Origin: JBQKLI01 sp012798975
GTDB taxonomy: Bacteria; Bacillota; Clostridia; Tissierellales; Peptoniphilaceae
Assembly (NCBI RefSeq): GCF_052116305.1
Contig: NZ_JBQKLI010000003.1
Coordinates: forward strand, 62,001 to 126,000
DNA: 64,000 bases
Reading direction: 5' to 3'
The position numbers and the translations under genes were made by a program. The notes under the pieces were generated by a model. It had not been told where the DNA came from. It saw only the letters and a program-made list of their open reading frames with translations, and ran no database searches. The first letter of the stretch is position 1. Each line of letters opens with the position of its first letter. This document shows positions 33,880-42,681 of the stretch, one piece after another.

Positions 33880-34887
33880 ATGAAATCAATATTTAAAATT
33901 GTTATAACATTTATACTATCAGTCCTTTTATGGAATGTGATCCTTGCGCCCACACTGGAAAACATAGAACTTGGGCAGACAACAGCGTTAAATGTAGTTT
34001 CTGGTGTGGTGGAAGAAAAAATACGATCCAGTTCAAAAAAAGAGCTGCCCAGTACACCTCTTGCCCAGAATCGGGAAGATCAGAAAGAACTCATCTATAT
34101 GCCGATCAGTGAAAAATCAGCCTTAAGCAATTCCATAAAAGTAGAAAAGGACAAGGATGATGTTACGCTTCTTCGGTTCACTACAGAAAATTCCTACGAA
34201 GAAGTCTTAAGATATTTAGCTCATCTTCATGAAGGAAGAGTGAATCTTCATATTGACGGGATCAAAACAAAAGAAGATCAAGAAAAGTATATGGACGGGC
34301 TGCAGGAAGCTTGGAAAAATAACAAGGCCTATCTCGACCCGAGAGAATCTTGGTCCGGCATGAAATGGTCCTATATTGATATACAGCCCTATAAAATATA
34401 TCTGGAAATGGATTTTGTTCTTACGGCAGATGAACTAGTATATTTGGACAAGGTATTTCAGGAGAAGGCGGAGTATATAAGATCTAAAACCAGCGATCCT
34501 GTAAAACAGGCAGAGTTCGCTTATCAAACTACAGTAAAAGATATAGAATACGATGATTCCAGTGCCGGCGTAAAACTAGGGGTTCAAGAAAGCTGGGTTC
34601 CCAGAAATGCTTATACCGCTTGTAAAACAGGTACTGTTGTCTGTTCCGGTTATGTAGATTATTATAACGGTATATTAGATGCGTTAGAAATCGGAAATCT
34701 ATCTGTAGAAGGGGTCTATAAAAACAACAAGGGCGAGTCTATTCCCCATGCTTGGACAGAAGTAAAAGCTCAGGATAAGTACTTCTATTCCGATCCAACT
34801 TTTGGCGACGGTTACAGAAACAGCGACGTGGTATGGGAATGGTTCTCTTTTACAGAGCTTAAAGACAGAGTTGAGGATGAACGGTAA
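33880..34887 (+). CDS. Secreted or membrane-anchored transglutaminase-like protein
   Basis: 335 residues. An N-terminal hydrophobic segment (IFKIVITFILSVLLWNVILA) acts as signal or anchor. The C-terminal third is a transglutaminase-like papain-fold domain with C255 in VVCSGYVDYYNG, H290 in SIPHAWTEVK and D305 in SDPTFGDGY, a full Cys-His-Asp triad. It may be a cell-surface protease or cross-linking enzyme. The ATG at 33880 has GGAGG 4 nt before it. Starts 30 bp after the PPK2 gene and may be co-transcribed. Confidence 0.87.
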   Translation: MKSIFKIVITFILSVLLWNVILAPTLENIELGQTTALNVVSGVVEEKIRSSSKKELPSTPLAQNREDQKELIYMPISEKSALSNSIKVEKDKDDVTLLRFTTENSYEEVLRYLAHLHEGRVNLHIDGIKTKEDQEKYMDGLQEAWKNNKAYLDPRESWSGMKWSYIDIQPYKIYLEMDFVLTADELVYLDKVFQEKAEYIRSKTSDPVKQAEFAYQTTVKDIEYDDSSAGVKLGVQESWVPRNAYTACKTGTVVCSGYVDYYNGILDALEIGNLSVEGVYKNNKGESIPHAWTEVKAQDKYFYSDPTFGDGYRNSDVVWEWFSFTELKDRVEDER

Positions 34888-34895
34888 AAGAAGAA

Positions 34896-34975
34896 AAATG
34901 TGTAGTGTGATAGTGGGGAGAGGGGAGTTGTTGACGAAAAATGAGAAGTGCATTCGTTTTTCTGCGGGGTAAAAA
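34896..34975. repeat. Intergenic element end, copy E
   Basis: The left-hand end GTGTGATAGTGGGGAGAGGG followed by GAGTTGTTGACGAAAAATG. Together with copy F (reverse orientation) it brackets ridA, as A and B bracket the helicase gene. The interior is largely lost. Confidence 0.65.
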
Positions 34976-35057
34976 GACGGACTCCTTTTGTGATAGTGTA
35001 AGGAAATAACCATGGATTTTATTGAAATAAAGGGTGGAAGAACTTCACGCGGTTTTC

Positions 35058-35066
35058 TGCTATAAT
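35058..35066 (+). promoter_or_regulatory. Extended -10 promoter of ridA
   Basis: TGC-TATAAT (35058-35066), 31 bp before the start codon, with only weak -35 sequence. An extended -10 motif explains this. Confidence 0.55.
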
Positions 35067-35096
35067 GAAAATAGAATAAATTTTAGGAGGTATTTT

Positions 35097-35447
35097 ATGT
35101 CAATCGAAAGATATAAAACAAGTCATCGCTGGAGTGTTGCTACAGTACACAATGGTACTGCTTATATTACAGGACAAGTTGCCAGCGACTTAAACTGCGG
35201 AGTAAAAGAGCAGACAAAACAAACATTAGAAAAAATTGATGGTATTTTAGCTGACTTAGGTTCTGATAAATCTAAAATCTTAATGGCTACGATCTATATG
35301 AAAGACGTTACAACTTTCAAAGAAATGAACGAAGCTTGGGATGAGTGGGTTGCAGAAGGAAATGCGCCAGCAAGAGCATGTATCGAAGCTGCAGCAAACA
35401 ATCCAGATGAATTAGTAGAAATTATCGTAACAGCAGCAGTAGACTAA
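35097..35447 (+). CDS. RidA/YjgF-family protein
   Basis: 116 residues, slightly short for the family. RidA proteins hydrolyse reactive enamine/imine intermediates such as 2-aminoacrylate. The signature Arg is R93 in APARACIEAA, and the N-terminal SVATVHNGTAYITGQVA strand and the ATIYMKDVTTFKEMNEAW segment are typical. The active subfamily is suggested by the Arg but not proven; other YjgF groups also keep it. The AGGAGG site lies 5-6 nt before ATG 35097. Confidence 0.88.
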   Translation: MSIERYKTSHRWSVATVHNGTAYITGQVASDLNCGVKEQTKQTLEKIDGILADLGSDKSKILMATIYMKDVTTFKEMNEAWDEWVAEGNAPARACIEAAANNPDELVEIIVTAAVD

Positions 35448-35453
35448 AAAAAT

Positions 35454-35486
35454 AAAAGGTGAAGACAAATCGTCTCCACCTTTTTT
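35454..35486 (+). terminator. Terminator after ridA
   Basis: AAAAGGTG-AGAC stem pairing with GTCT-CACCTTTT, followed by six T. Confidence 0.85.
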
Positions 35487-35580
35487 ATTGCTAAAATTTA
35501 TTATGTTATCTTATTTCGAAATAGTATGAGTAGAGTAGAAAGCACATTCGCTCGAGCAGTTCTAGATTAAGCGGTATCAT

Positions 35581-35682
35581 CTGTTCTTATATCAAAAAGA
35601 AACAAGACCCATGTTTCTACCCTAACTCCCCTCTATCACTCTTCACACTCCACATTTCTTTTAAAAAAGCTCTCACACTTCT
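35581..35682. repeat. Intergenic element end, copy F
   Basis: On the minus strand it reads GAGTGATAGAGGGGAGTTAG then GGTAGAAACATGGGTCTTGT, nearly the same as copies G and H. It lies next to the stop codon of the Msr gene. Confidence 0.7.
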
Positions 35683-36783
35683 TTATTTGTCCAAAAGGTA
35701 TCCATATCCTTCTTCTTCCATTTTGTCTTTTGGAATAAATCTTAAGGAAGCGCTGTTGATGCAGTAGCGAAGACCTCCTTTGTCTTTTGGACCGTCGGGG
35801 AAGACATGGCCTAGATGAGCATCTCCTAGAGCGGAACGGACTTCCGTTCTTATCATGCCGTGGCTGTTGTCTTCTTTATCTTCTATAACAGAATCATCGA
35901 TGGGTTTCGTAAAGGAAGGCCATCCGCAGCCGGCGTCGAATTTATCATCGCTTGAGAATAAAGGCTGTCCGGTCGTAATATCTACATAGATTCCTTCGTC
36001 GCTAAACTTATCGTATTCTCCCGTGAAAGGTCTTTCTGTTCCGCTTTCTTGGGTAACCTTCCATTGATCCGGTGTCAGTTCTTTTTTTAGAGTTTCTTTA
36101 TCTTTCTTCTCATAATCGAAAAAAGGATTATTGTCTTTTTTATTTGTCAAAACGTCGCCCTCCTTTGGCAGTGTATCGAAACTTACATGACAGTATCCGT
36201 TAGGATTTTTCTGAAGATAATCCTGATGATATTCTTCTGCAATGGAAAGATTGGCTAAAGGTTTTACTTCCGTTTCGATTTTTTTGCCGTATTCTGATTC
36301 TACTTTTTGAACAGCTTTCTCGATAATCGGCAGATCTGTTTCATCCAGATAATAGATGCCGCTGCGGTACTGGCTTCCCCGATCGTTTCCCTGCCGATTT
36401 TTTTGAAGGGGGTTGATCGTAAGGAAAAACTGTTCCAGCAGATGTTCTAAATCAATCACATTCGGATCGTATTCTACAAACACCGCCTCAGCATGTCCTG
36501 TTCGTACGCTGCAGACTTCTTCATAGCTTGGATCTAGAAATTCTCCGTTGGCATAAGCGGAGAAAGTTCGGACAACCCCGGGCAGCCTCTGCATATATTC
36601 ATCGGTTCCCCAGAAGCATCCTCCCGCTAAAACAATGGAGTTATGAGGATCGGCCGTGGAAATATCTGTATTTTTACCTATCTGCAAACCTATATTTAAA
36701 ACGTTGTTTTCTGTATTCATTGAATTTCCTCCTTTTGTACATCCTACTAAAAGGGCTAAGAAAAGCATCAGTATTCTTTTCAT
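35683..36783 (-). CDS. msrAB: Fused methionine sulfoxide reductase MsrA-MsrB lipoprotein
   Basis: Repairs both stereoisomers of methionine sulfoxide on extracytoplasmic proteins. 366 residues. Signal peptide with lipobox LVGC (Cys15), MsrA domain (about 47-200) with catalytic C56 in [11 protein letters not shown], MsrB domain (about 235-355) with CGWPSF and catalytic C341 in RYCINSASL. The two CxxC zinc pairs of classical MsrB are missing ([15 protein letters not shown] where a CxxC is usual), so this is a zinc-free type. The ATG at 36783 follows AAAGGAG. Confidence 0.92.
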   Translation of the reverse strand: MKRILMLFLALLVGCTKGGNSMNTENNVLNIGLQIGKNTDISTADPHNSIVLAGGCFWGTDEYMQRLPGVVRTFSAYANGEFLDPSYEEVCSVRTGHAEAVFVEYDPNVIDLEHLLEQFFLTINPLQKNRQGNDRGSQYRSGIYYLDETDLPIIEKAVQKVESEYGKKIETEVKPLANLSIAEEYHQDYLQKNPNGYCHVSFDTLPKEGDVLTNKKDNNPFFDYEKKDKETLKKELTPDQWKVTQESGTERPFTGEYDKFSDEGIYVDITTGQPLFSSDDKFDAGCGWPSFTKPIDDSVIEDKEDNSHGMIRTEVRSALGDAHLGHVFPDGPKDKGGLRYCINSASLRFIPKDKMEEEGYGYLLDK

Positions 36784-36825
36784 AATAATCTCCTTTGTTT
36801 CATAATTTACCCGAAATAGTTTCAC

Positions 36826-38031
36826 TCATTCAAAAAAACGCTGATTATAAGGGGGTGTTGTCACGAGTCTTAAAAGAATCTCCTTTTTGTTTTTAGAAGG
36901 ATCTTTTAACACTTCGTCAAAGAGAAATTCTAAACTTTTTCCGATGAGAGGACCTGGGGGAATGCCGATATTTATCAAATCTTTGCCAGAAACAGCAAGG
37001 TTTTTTATAGACAGGCAGGGCTTTTCTTTTAGAACGTCTTGCAAAGACTTTTTATATAGGGAAAGATTCTCTCCTGTATTTTCTTTAAAGCGGATGAAGC
37101 GCTCCATGTTTTCGTTTCCAAATTCTGCTCTGTTTTTTCGTATGAAATAAGGCTGATCTAAAAGTACATCCCTTTTATGTTCCAAAAGAAAGAGAACCTG
37201 CCTTCGAAGTTCCTTAGAGTAGGGATAACGATAAAGATGCTCTTTTTGCAGCTGGACATCTTTGTATAGAGCTTCTAACAAAAGAGTCAGCTGAAGGGAA
37301 AGATCTTCAGGATGGTTGAAAGTGTATCTTTTTAATTTTGAAGACCGGGGAAAAAGAAATTTTAAAATATCCGTTTCTTCTAATAATCGGATTCCTTTTG
37401 CAGGGTTTTCTCCTGTTATGATTTTTGTGAATTCCTCCAGAATCCGTTCCCTGCTTATATATTTAAGATCGCCGGACATTTCCTTTATGGCAAGAAATGT
37501 GTTTTTTTCAAAGGAGAAGCCTTCTTTTGCAGCGAAACGCACCCCACGAAGGAGACGGAGCACATCCTCTTTAAATCGTTTTTTAGGGTCTCCGATAGCG
37601 CGAATGATCCTTCTATCCAGATCTTCTTTTCCGTTGAAATAATCCACCATATTTTCCCGAGGGGACCAAGCCAAGGCGTTGATCGTGAAGTCTCTTCTCT
37701 CAAGATCTTCTTTTAAGCGGATCCCGAAAGAAACTTTTCCAGGTTTTCGATGATCGTATTGCGATTCTTTGCGAAAAGGTGTGATCTCAAATTCGAATCC
37801 TTTGTAGAAGATTTTCAACGTTCCGAACTCTTTTCCGATATCGATAATCTTAGCCTCTTTTAAAATCGATTTTGTTTCTGAAGGAAGTGCGTCTGTAGTG
37901 AAATCATAATCCATGATCTGTCTTTCGGAAAGAAGATCTCTTAAGCTCCCTCCGACAAGATAAAGCTTAAAGTTGTTCTTATTATATAGATCAAAGAGTT
38001 CCAATACTTCTTGCGGCATTAAATTCTCCAT
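36826..38031 (-). CDS. cca: CCA tRNA nucleotidyltransferase / poly(A) polymerase-type enzyme
   Basis: A 401-residue class II nucleotidyltransferase. The catalytic head has LVGGSLRDLLSERQIMDYDFTTDALP (G-S/D-D motif with DYD carboxylates) and the RRDFTINALAW motif, followed by DPKKRFKEDVLRLLRGVRFAAKEGF in the neck and a degraded HD-like tail. It adds or repairs the tRNA 3' CCA end; the encoded CCA of tRNA-Ser in this window is compatible with a repair role. GGAGGGATG precedes ATG 38031. It ends 42 bp upstream of the Msr start on the same strand, so the two may be one transcript. Confidence 0.9.
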   Translation of the reverse strand: MENLMPQEVLELFDLYNKNNFKLYLVGGSLRDLLSERQIMDYDFTTDALPSETKSILKEAKIIDIGKEFGTLKIFYKGFEFEITPFRKESQYDHRKPGKVSFGIRLKEDLERRDFTINALAWSPRENMVDYFNGKEDLDRRIIRAIGDPKKRFKEDVLRLLRGVRFAAKEGFSFEKNTFLAIKEMSGDLKYISRERILEEFTKIITGENPAKGIRLLEETDILKFLFPRSSKLKRYTFNHPEDLSLQLTLLLEALYKDVQLQKEHLYRYPYSKELRRQVLFLLEHKRDVLLDQPYFIRKNRAEFGNENMERFIRFKENTGENLSLYKKSLQDVLKEKPCLSIKNLAVSGKDLINIGIPPGPLIGKSLEFLFDEVLKDPSKNKKEILLRLVTTPPYNQRFFE

Positions 38032-38144
38032 AACATCCCTCCTATAGTTATTTTACTACAAAGAAGGGAATAGATTAGATAGAAGTAAAAGTTTGGTTAT
38101 AAGAAAATAAAAAAACAGTCAGTAAATAGAGAAAGGAGCGGAAT

Positions 38145-38975
38145 ATGGGAAAAATAACAGGTGCAGCTATAAGCCCTCATCCGCCTATTATACTGCCTAT
38201 TGTAGGCGGAGGAAGAGAAAGAGAAGCCTCTACAACTATTACCGGCATGAAAAAAATGGCCAAAGAAGCAGCGAGAAAAAAACCGGATACGATTATCGTA
38301 ATCACTCCCCACGGAACAGTATTTCGAGATGCTCACTCCATTGTAATGGAAAATGAGCTTTCAGGAGATTTTACAAGTTTCGGAGTAGGGGATTCTTCAC
38401 AAAAATACGAGATCGATATGGAATTAGGAGAAAAAATACTTGCGAAAAGCAAAGAGAAAAATATACCTCTCCTTAGAATAAATCGAGAATTTATGAAAAA
38501 ATACGGGGAAGAACTCTCCTTGGACTGGGGTGTGCTTGTTCCCATGTATTATATCGATCAGGAAATTGAAAGCGTTAAGATACTCCTTATGGCTTACGGT
38601 CTTCTCGATGGAAAAGAGATGGAGAAAATGGGGGAAGTATTAAAAGAGGCGATAGAGGAAAGGGAAGGTTCTGTTATGATTCTTGCTTCCGGGGACTTAT
38701 CCCATGCTTTAAAAGACTCCGGACCTTATTCCTATAATTCTCAAGGACCTGTTTTCGATAAAAAGATAAAAGAATTAGTAGAACAAGGAGATTTTCAAGG
38801 AATTATAGATTTCGACAAGAAAATCAGTGATCCTGCGGCAGAGTGCGGACTGCGGTCTTTTCAAATAATGGCAGGAGCTTTAAAAGAAAAAAACGTGAAG
38901 CCGGAGGTCTTTTCTTATGAAGGACCATTCGGAGTAGGATATATGACGGCCTTTATAGATGTGGAGGAAGAATGA
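38145..38975 (+). CDS. AmmeMemoRadiSam system: MEMO/extradiol dioxygenase-like protein
   Basis: 276 residues, LigB-type class III extradiol dioxygenase fold as in MEMO. Metal-site residues are in AISPHPPIILPIVGGG (His near 12) and LASGDLSHALKDSGP (His near 184), with ITPHGTVFRD between. It is the first gene of an operon with AMMECR1 and radical SAM genes. Elsewhere this domain is often fused directly to AMMECR1; here the two are separate, with a 4-bp overlap. The reaction of the system is not known to me. The AAAGGAGCGG site precedes the ATG. Confidence 0.88.
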   Translation: MGKITGAAISPHPPIILPIVGGGREREASTTITGMKKMAKEAARKKPDTIIVITPHGTVFRDAHSIVMENELSGDFTSFGVGDSSQKYEIDMELGEKILAKSKEKNIPLLRINREFMKKYGEELSLDWGVLVPMYYIDQEIESVKILLMAYGLLDGKEMEKMGEVLKEAIEEREGSVMILASGDLSHALKDSGPYSYNSQGPVFDKKIKELVEQGDFQGIIDFDKKISDPAAECGLRSFQIMAGALKEKNVKPEVFSYEGPFGVGYMTAFIDVEEE

Positions 38976-39532
38976 TGAGTGCAGAAGATTGTATACTGGA
39001 TTTAGCGATTGCAACAGTGGAGCTTTACACAAGAGAAAGACGAGTGCCGGTATTTTTAAAGGATGAAGATTTTGAAAAATATAATATAAAGAGAGAAGAT
39101 TATGAAGAGCTGAAAAAACTGAAAGCCGGATGTTTTGTTACACTCCATAATCCAGAGCTGCGGGGCTGTATCGGAACGATAGAACCGGTTCAGGATAATC
39201 TGGCAGAGGAAATTATTCAAAATGCATTATCCGCCTGCAGCCGAGATCCCCGTTTTCCGCTGGTACAGGAGGAAGAACTCGATACTCTCGATTATAGTGT
39301 AGATGTTCTAGGAGAGCCGGAAAGGGTAGAATCTCTCTTGGATCTTAATGTGGAACGTTATGGAATCATCGTTTCGAAAGGAACTCGAAGAGGTCTCCTT
39401 CTGCCGGATCTTGAGGGGGTAGATACGGTTGAAAAGCAGCTTTCCATTGCTCTTCGAAAAGCAAATATTTCCCCTTCCGAAATCTATGAGGTGGAGCGTT
39501 TCGAAGTAGTGCGCTACGAGGAGGGGATCTAA
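38972..39532 (+). CDS. amrA: AmmeMemoRadiSam system protein A (AMMECR1 domain)
   Basis: 186 residues, AMMECR1 family. Seen: CFVTLHNPELRGCIGTIEP, a near match to the LRGCIGT signature, then AFSACSRDPRFPLVQEEELD-like sequence (NALSACSRDPRFP) and YGIIVSKGTRRGLLLPDLEGVDTVEKQL. Its start overlaps the MEMO-like stop by 4 bp, and its stop shares a base with the radical SAM start. Function unknown; human AMMECR1 is linked to a syndrome and MEMO1 to redox signalling, but no bacterial activity is established that I can cite. Confidence 0.92.
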   Translation: MMSAEDCILDLAIATVELYTRERRVPVFLKDEDFEKYNIKREDYEELKKLKAGCFVTLHNPELRGCIGTIEPVQDNLAEEIIQNALSACSRDPRFPLVQEEELDTLDYSVDVLGEPERVESLLDLNVERYGIIVSKGTRRGLLLPDLEGVDTVEKQLSIALRKANISPSEIYEVERFEVVRYEEGI

Positions 39533-40407
39533 TGAAGGAAGCATTATGGTATGAAACTCTCGAGGAGGAAAAAGTCCGGTGCAGCCTTTGTCTTCACAGC
39601 TGCATCATCTCCGAAGGCGAATACGGAATCTGCAAGGTACGAAAGAACAAAAAAGGCAGGCTTTATTCTATGACCGACGGAATATTCTTGGCAGAAGGAT
39701 ACGATCCCATCGAAAAGAAACCTTTAGCCTATTGCAGACCGGGGTCGGTTATTTATTCTGTAGGAACGGCAGGGTGCAATTTTCATTGCGACTTTTGCCA
39801 AAACTGGCAGATTGCAAAAGACTTCTGGGATCTTCCCCAGTATAAAATAGAAGATGAAGAAGTATTAAGGCGGGCTGCATTAGAAGGGTCTATAGGAATT
39901 GCATTTACCTATAATGAGCCGACCATGAACTATGAAGGGATGCTGAGACTCGCAAAAAAAGCGAAAAACAGAAATCTTATTACAGCAGCAGTGTCAAATG
40001 GGAGTCTCCAAGAAGGACCTATGAGAGAGCTGGCGCCTTTTATCGATGCCTGGAATATTGATTTGAAGATGATGGATAGAGAGAAGTATAAAAGAATCTG
40101 CGGAGGCGATCCGGAAACAGTACTTAGAAATATAAAGATTGCAAAAGAATTCGGCCATGTGGAAGTAACCACCCTTCTAATCGACGGGGTGAATACAGAA
40201 GAAAAAGAAATAACAACGTTAGTAAAAAGGATCGCAGAGATCGGTCCGGATATTCCTCTTCATTTTTCAAGATATTTTCCTGCTTATAAAAGGACAGATC
40301 TACCCACAAAGATTGAAAGCTTATATAAAGCCAAGGAGATCGGCGAAAAATATCTTAAGCATATTGTACTCGGAAATATACCTTATGAAGTTAAAGGAAG
40401 AACTTAA
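39532..40407 (+). CDS. amrS: AmmeMemoRadiSam system radical SAM enzyme
   Basis: 291 residues. The radical SAM cluster motif CNFHCDFC (C82, C86, C89) sits in the usual GTAGCNFHCDFCQNWQIA context. An N-terminal Cys group (C17, C20, C24, C34: CSLCLHSC and YGICKVR) may hold another metal centre. The EPTMNYE and AVSNGSL motifs match pyruvate-formate-lyase-activase-like relatives. Third gene of the tight MEMO-AMMECR1-AmrS operon. Confidence 0.93.
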   Translation: MKEALWYETLEEEKVRCSLCLHSCIISEGEYGICKVRKNKKGRLYSMTDGIFLAEGYDPIEKKPLAYCRPGSVIYSVGTAGCNFHCDFCQNWQIAKDFWDLPQYKIEDEEVLRRAALEGSIGIAFTYNEPTMNYEGMLRLAKKAKNRNLITAAVSNGSLQEGPMRELAPFIDAWNIDLKMMDREKYKRICGGDPETVLRNIKIAKEFGHVEVTTLLIDGVNTEEKEITTLVKRIAEIGPDIPLHFSRYFPAYKRTDLPTKIESLYKAKEIGEKYLKHIVLGNIPYEVKGRT

Positions 40408-40694
40408 AAGCCCTAAAAAAAGAGATATAAAAAAAGAGTGTGAGAGTGGGGAGAGTGATAGAGTGGAGTTATGGTAGAAACATGGGGCTTGTTTCTTTGT
40501 GTATAAAAGGGCAGGTTGTTTTGGTGGGATACGGAGCTGCTAATGCGGAAGGTAAATCTAGTGAAGATTAGTAAAAGAGCGGAGTTGGGATAAAAGCTTC
40601 GCTTTTTTTATGGACAGGATTAGTGAAAGGATGAAAAATAACTCTTTTTTTGCAAAATTAGTACATTAAATTATTATAATTCAGAAAATAACTA
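40408..40694. repeat. Intergenic region with element copy G
   Basis: Copy G starts at about 40424 (GAGTGTGAGAGTGGGGAGAG, then GAGTGATAGAGTGGAGTTAT and GGTAGAAACATGGGGCTTGT). A second element-like end, GAGCGGAGTTGGGATAAAAG followed by CTTCGCTTTTTTTAT, lies at about 40577-40613 and resembles the left end of copy A. No gene is seen. The rest up to 40694 is AT-rich. Confidence 0.65.
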
Positions 40695-40723
40695 TTGAAC
40701 TCCTACTTGGTTATGGGTATATT
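40695..40723 (+). promoter_or_regulatory. Promoter of iscR-like gene with putative IscR site
   Basis: TTGAAC (40695-40700), 17 bp, TATATT (40718-40723). The -35 box and spacer contain AACTCCTACTT (40698-40708), the exact reverse complement of AAGTAGGAGTT in the metY promoter. Autoregulation by the encoded Rrf2 protein is inferred. Confidence 0.65.
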
Positions 40724-40742
40724 AATATAAGGAGGAATTCAT

Positions 40743-41177
40743 ATGATAGTTTCAACAAAAGGAAGATATGCAATCAGGGCTATGGCAGATATTGCTATTT
40801 ATGGAAAAGAGAAACCTGTATCATTGTCAGATGTGGCAGAACGTCAGGAAATCTCGCAAAAATATTTGGAAGCAGTTGTCCGCCCCTTAAATAAATCAGA
40901 TTTTTTAATCAGCAAAATGGGTAAAAACGGCGGCTATCGTTTAAAACGCGAACCGAAAGAGTATACACTTTTAGAAATTCTTCAAGCAGCGGAAGATAGC
41001 CTGGCACCGGTAAGCTGTTTAGAAGGAGAAGGACCAACCTGCAACCGCAGCGATAAATGTTTGACCCTTCCAATATGGAGAGAACTGGACACTTTGATCG
41101 AGAATTTTTTCGGGAATTTAACATTGGAAGATGTGCTGAAAGGCAATGTAAACAACGAGAATCAGATTCCATTATAA
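40743..41177 (+). CDS. iscR: Rrf2-family regulator, IscR type
   Basis: A 144-residue winged-helix repressor. The N-terminal STKGRYAIRAMADIAIYG and recognition helix QKYLEAVVRPLNKSDFLISKMGKNGGYRL are typical. Three Cys that can hold a [2Fe-2S] cluster are present: C92, C100, C106 (C-x7-C-x5-C), close to the IscR pattern. It precedes metY, iscS and iscU and probably senses Fe-S or cysteine status. AAGGAGG precedes the ATG. CymR-like cysteine sensing is an alternative, but CymR lacks this Cys set. Confidence 0.88.
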   Translation: MIVSTKGRYAIRAMADIAIYGKEKPVSLSDVAERQEISQKYLEAVVRPLNKSDFLISKMGKNGGYRLKREPKEYTLLEILQAAEDSLAPVSCLEGEGPTCNRSDKCLTLPIWRELDTLIENFFGNLTLEDVLKGNVNNENQIPL

Positions 41178-41205
41178 AAGCTATTAAAAATTTCCTCATG
41201 TCCTA

Positions 41206-41234
41206 TTGACAAAGTAGGAGTTTACCTTTATGAT
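41206..41234 (+). promoter_or_regulatory. Promoter of metY-iscS-iscU operon with putative IscR site
   Basis: TTGACA (41206-41211), 17 bp, TATGAT (41229-41234). The spacer holds AAGTAGGAGTT (41212-41222). The flanking CCTA...TAGG (41202-41218) makes a partial palindrome CCTATTGACAAAGTAGG. Confidence 0.7.
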
Positions 41235-41261
41235 AAATATAGGAAGTTCGGGGGGATTATT

Positions 41262-41330
41262 ATGTCTAAATTATTTATTCATATTTCCAGAAATTCATAT
41301 ACTTCTGGACTCATGTGTTCTTCAAATTAA
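41262..41330 (+). CDS. 22-codon leader ORF upstream of metY
   Basis: A small ORF encoding MSKLFIHISRNSYTSGLMCSSN, with a G-rich ribosome site (GGGGGG) 6-7 nt before its ATG, placed between the operon promoter and metY. A stem TCCAGAA/TTCTGGA (41286-41292 with 41303-41309) lies inside it. TCCAG at 41336-41340 could pair with the same 3' arm instead. One Cys and two Met near the end hint at a sulfur-amino-acid-dependent leader, but no terminator hairpin is visible before metY. It could also be a chance ORF. Confidence 0.45.
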   Translation: MSKLFIHISRNSYTSGLMCSSN

Positions 41331-41372
41331 TAACATCCAGGAACAAATAAAAATATTTTAAAGGAGAACACA

Positions 41373-42659
41373 ATGACTAAAAATTATAAATTTGAAACAT
41401 TACAATTGCATGTAGGACAGGAAAATCCGGATCCGGCAACGGATTCTAGAGCAGTACCGATTTATCAGACAACTTCTTATGTATTTCACGATGCAGATCA
41501 CGCCGAGGCTCGTTTTGCCTTGAAAGATCCTGGAAATATATATGGAAGACTGACAAATCCAACATGGGATACCTTTGAAAAAAGGATCGCAGCTTTAGAA
41601 GGAGGTTCGGCCGCATTAGCTGTAGCATCCGGTTCCGCAGCATTAACCTATACGATTCTTACTTTAGCACATGCAGGAGATCATATCGTTTCGGAAAGCA
41701 CGATTTACGGCGGAAGCTATAATCTGCTTGAAAAGACGCTGCCGAATTACGGTATAGAAACTACCTTTGTTAAAGGAAATGACTTAGAAGATTATAAAGA
41801 TGCAATTTTGGAAAATACAAAAGCTATATTTATAGAATCATTGGGAAATCCAAATTCTGATGTCCTTGATATAGAGGCAATAGCTGAGCTTGCCCACGAA
41901 AAGGAAATACCTCTTATCGTAGACAACACCTTTGCAACGCCTTTCTTATTAAGACCCTTGGAGCATGGAGCAGATATCGTGATCGAATCTGCGACGAAGT
42001 TTATCGGCGGACATGGAACAACCTTAGGCGGAGTCATCGTAGAAGGCGGTCATTTCGACTGGGGAAAATCCGGGAAATTTCCTTCTTTAACACAGCCGGA
42101 TGAGTCTTATCACGGTGTGAATTTCTGGGAAGCTTTGGGACCGGCAGCTTTTGTAACAAAAATCCGTGCCGTACTCTTAAGAGATACCGGAGCAGCGTTG
42201 TCTCCATTTAATGCCTTTTTATTATTGCAGGGACTTGAGACACTGTCTCTAAGAGTAGAAAGACATTTGGAAAATGCGCTAAAAGTGATCGACTATCTAA
42301 AGGGACATCCGTTAGTAGAAAAAGTGAATCATCCTTCTTTAGAAGATCATCCAGATCACGATAATTATAAAAAATATTTCCCAAATGGGGGAGGCTCTAT
42401 CTTCACGTTTAACATAAAAGGTGATGATGAAGAGGCGAAAAAATTTATCGACCATTTAGAACTCTTTTCCCTTTTGGCTAATGTAGCAGATGTGAAATCT
42501 TTAGTGATCCATCCTGCAAGCACAACCCATTCACAATCGAACAGAGAAGATTTAGAGAAACTTGGTATCTATGGAAATACAATTCGTTTGTCCATTGGTA
42601 CAGAACATATAGATGATATACTAGAAGATTTAGATAGAGCTTTTAAAGCGATCAGCTAA
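41373..42659 (+). CDS. metY: O-acetylhomoserine sulfhydrylase
   Basis: A PLP enzyme making homocysteine from O-acetylhomoserine and sulfide (direct sulfhydrylation in methionine synthesis). 428 residues, normal for MetY, which is longer than MetB/MetC. Substrate-loop YGRLTNPTWDTFEKRIAALEGG, PLP Lys209 in ESATKFIGGHGTTLGG, and C-terminal SLGDVKSLVIHPASTTH-like sequence (NVADVKSLVIHPASTTHSQ) are typical. AAAGGAG lies 8 nt before the ATG. Its position between iscR and iscS ties methionine and Fe-S sulfur supply together. Confidence 0.93.
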   Translation: MTKNYKFETLQLHVGQENPDPATDSRAVPIYQTTSYVFHDADHAEARFALKDPGNIYGRLTNPTWDTFEKRIAALEGGSAALAVASGSAALTYTILTLAHAGDHIVSESTIYGGSYNLLEKTLPNYGIETTFVKGNDLEDYKDAILENTKAIFIESLGNPNSDVLDIEAIAELAHEKEIPLIVDNTFATPFLLRPLEHGADIVIESATKFIGGHGTTLGGVIVEGGHFDWGKSGKFPSLTQPDESYHGVNFWEALGPAAFVTKIRAVLLRDTGAALSPFNAFLLLQGLETLSLRVERHLENALKVIDYLKGHPLVEKVNHPSLEDHPDHDNYKKYFPNGGGSIFTFNIKGDDEEAKKFIDHLELFSLLANVADVKSLVIHPASTTHSQSNREDLEKLGIYGNTIRLSIGTEHIDDILEDLDRAFKAIS

Positions 42660-42681
42660 ATATTAAAATAAAGGAAAGAAG

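Noticed and set aside
41178..41372. SAM or other known riboswitch before metY
   Set aside because: The required conserved cores and terminator were not found; a leader ORF with small stems is what is visible.
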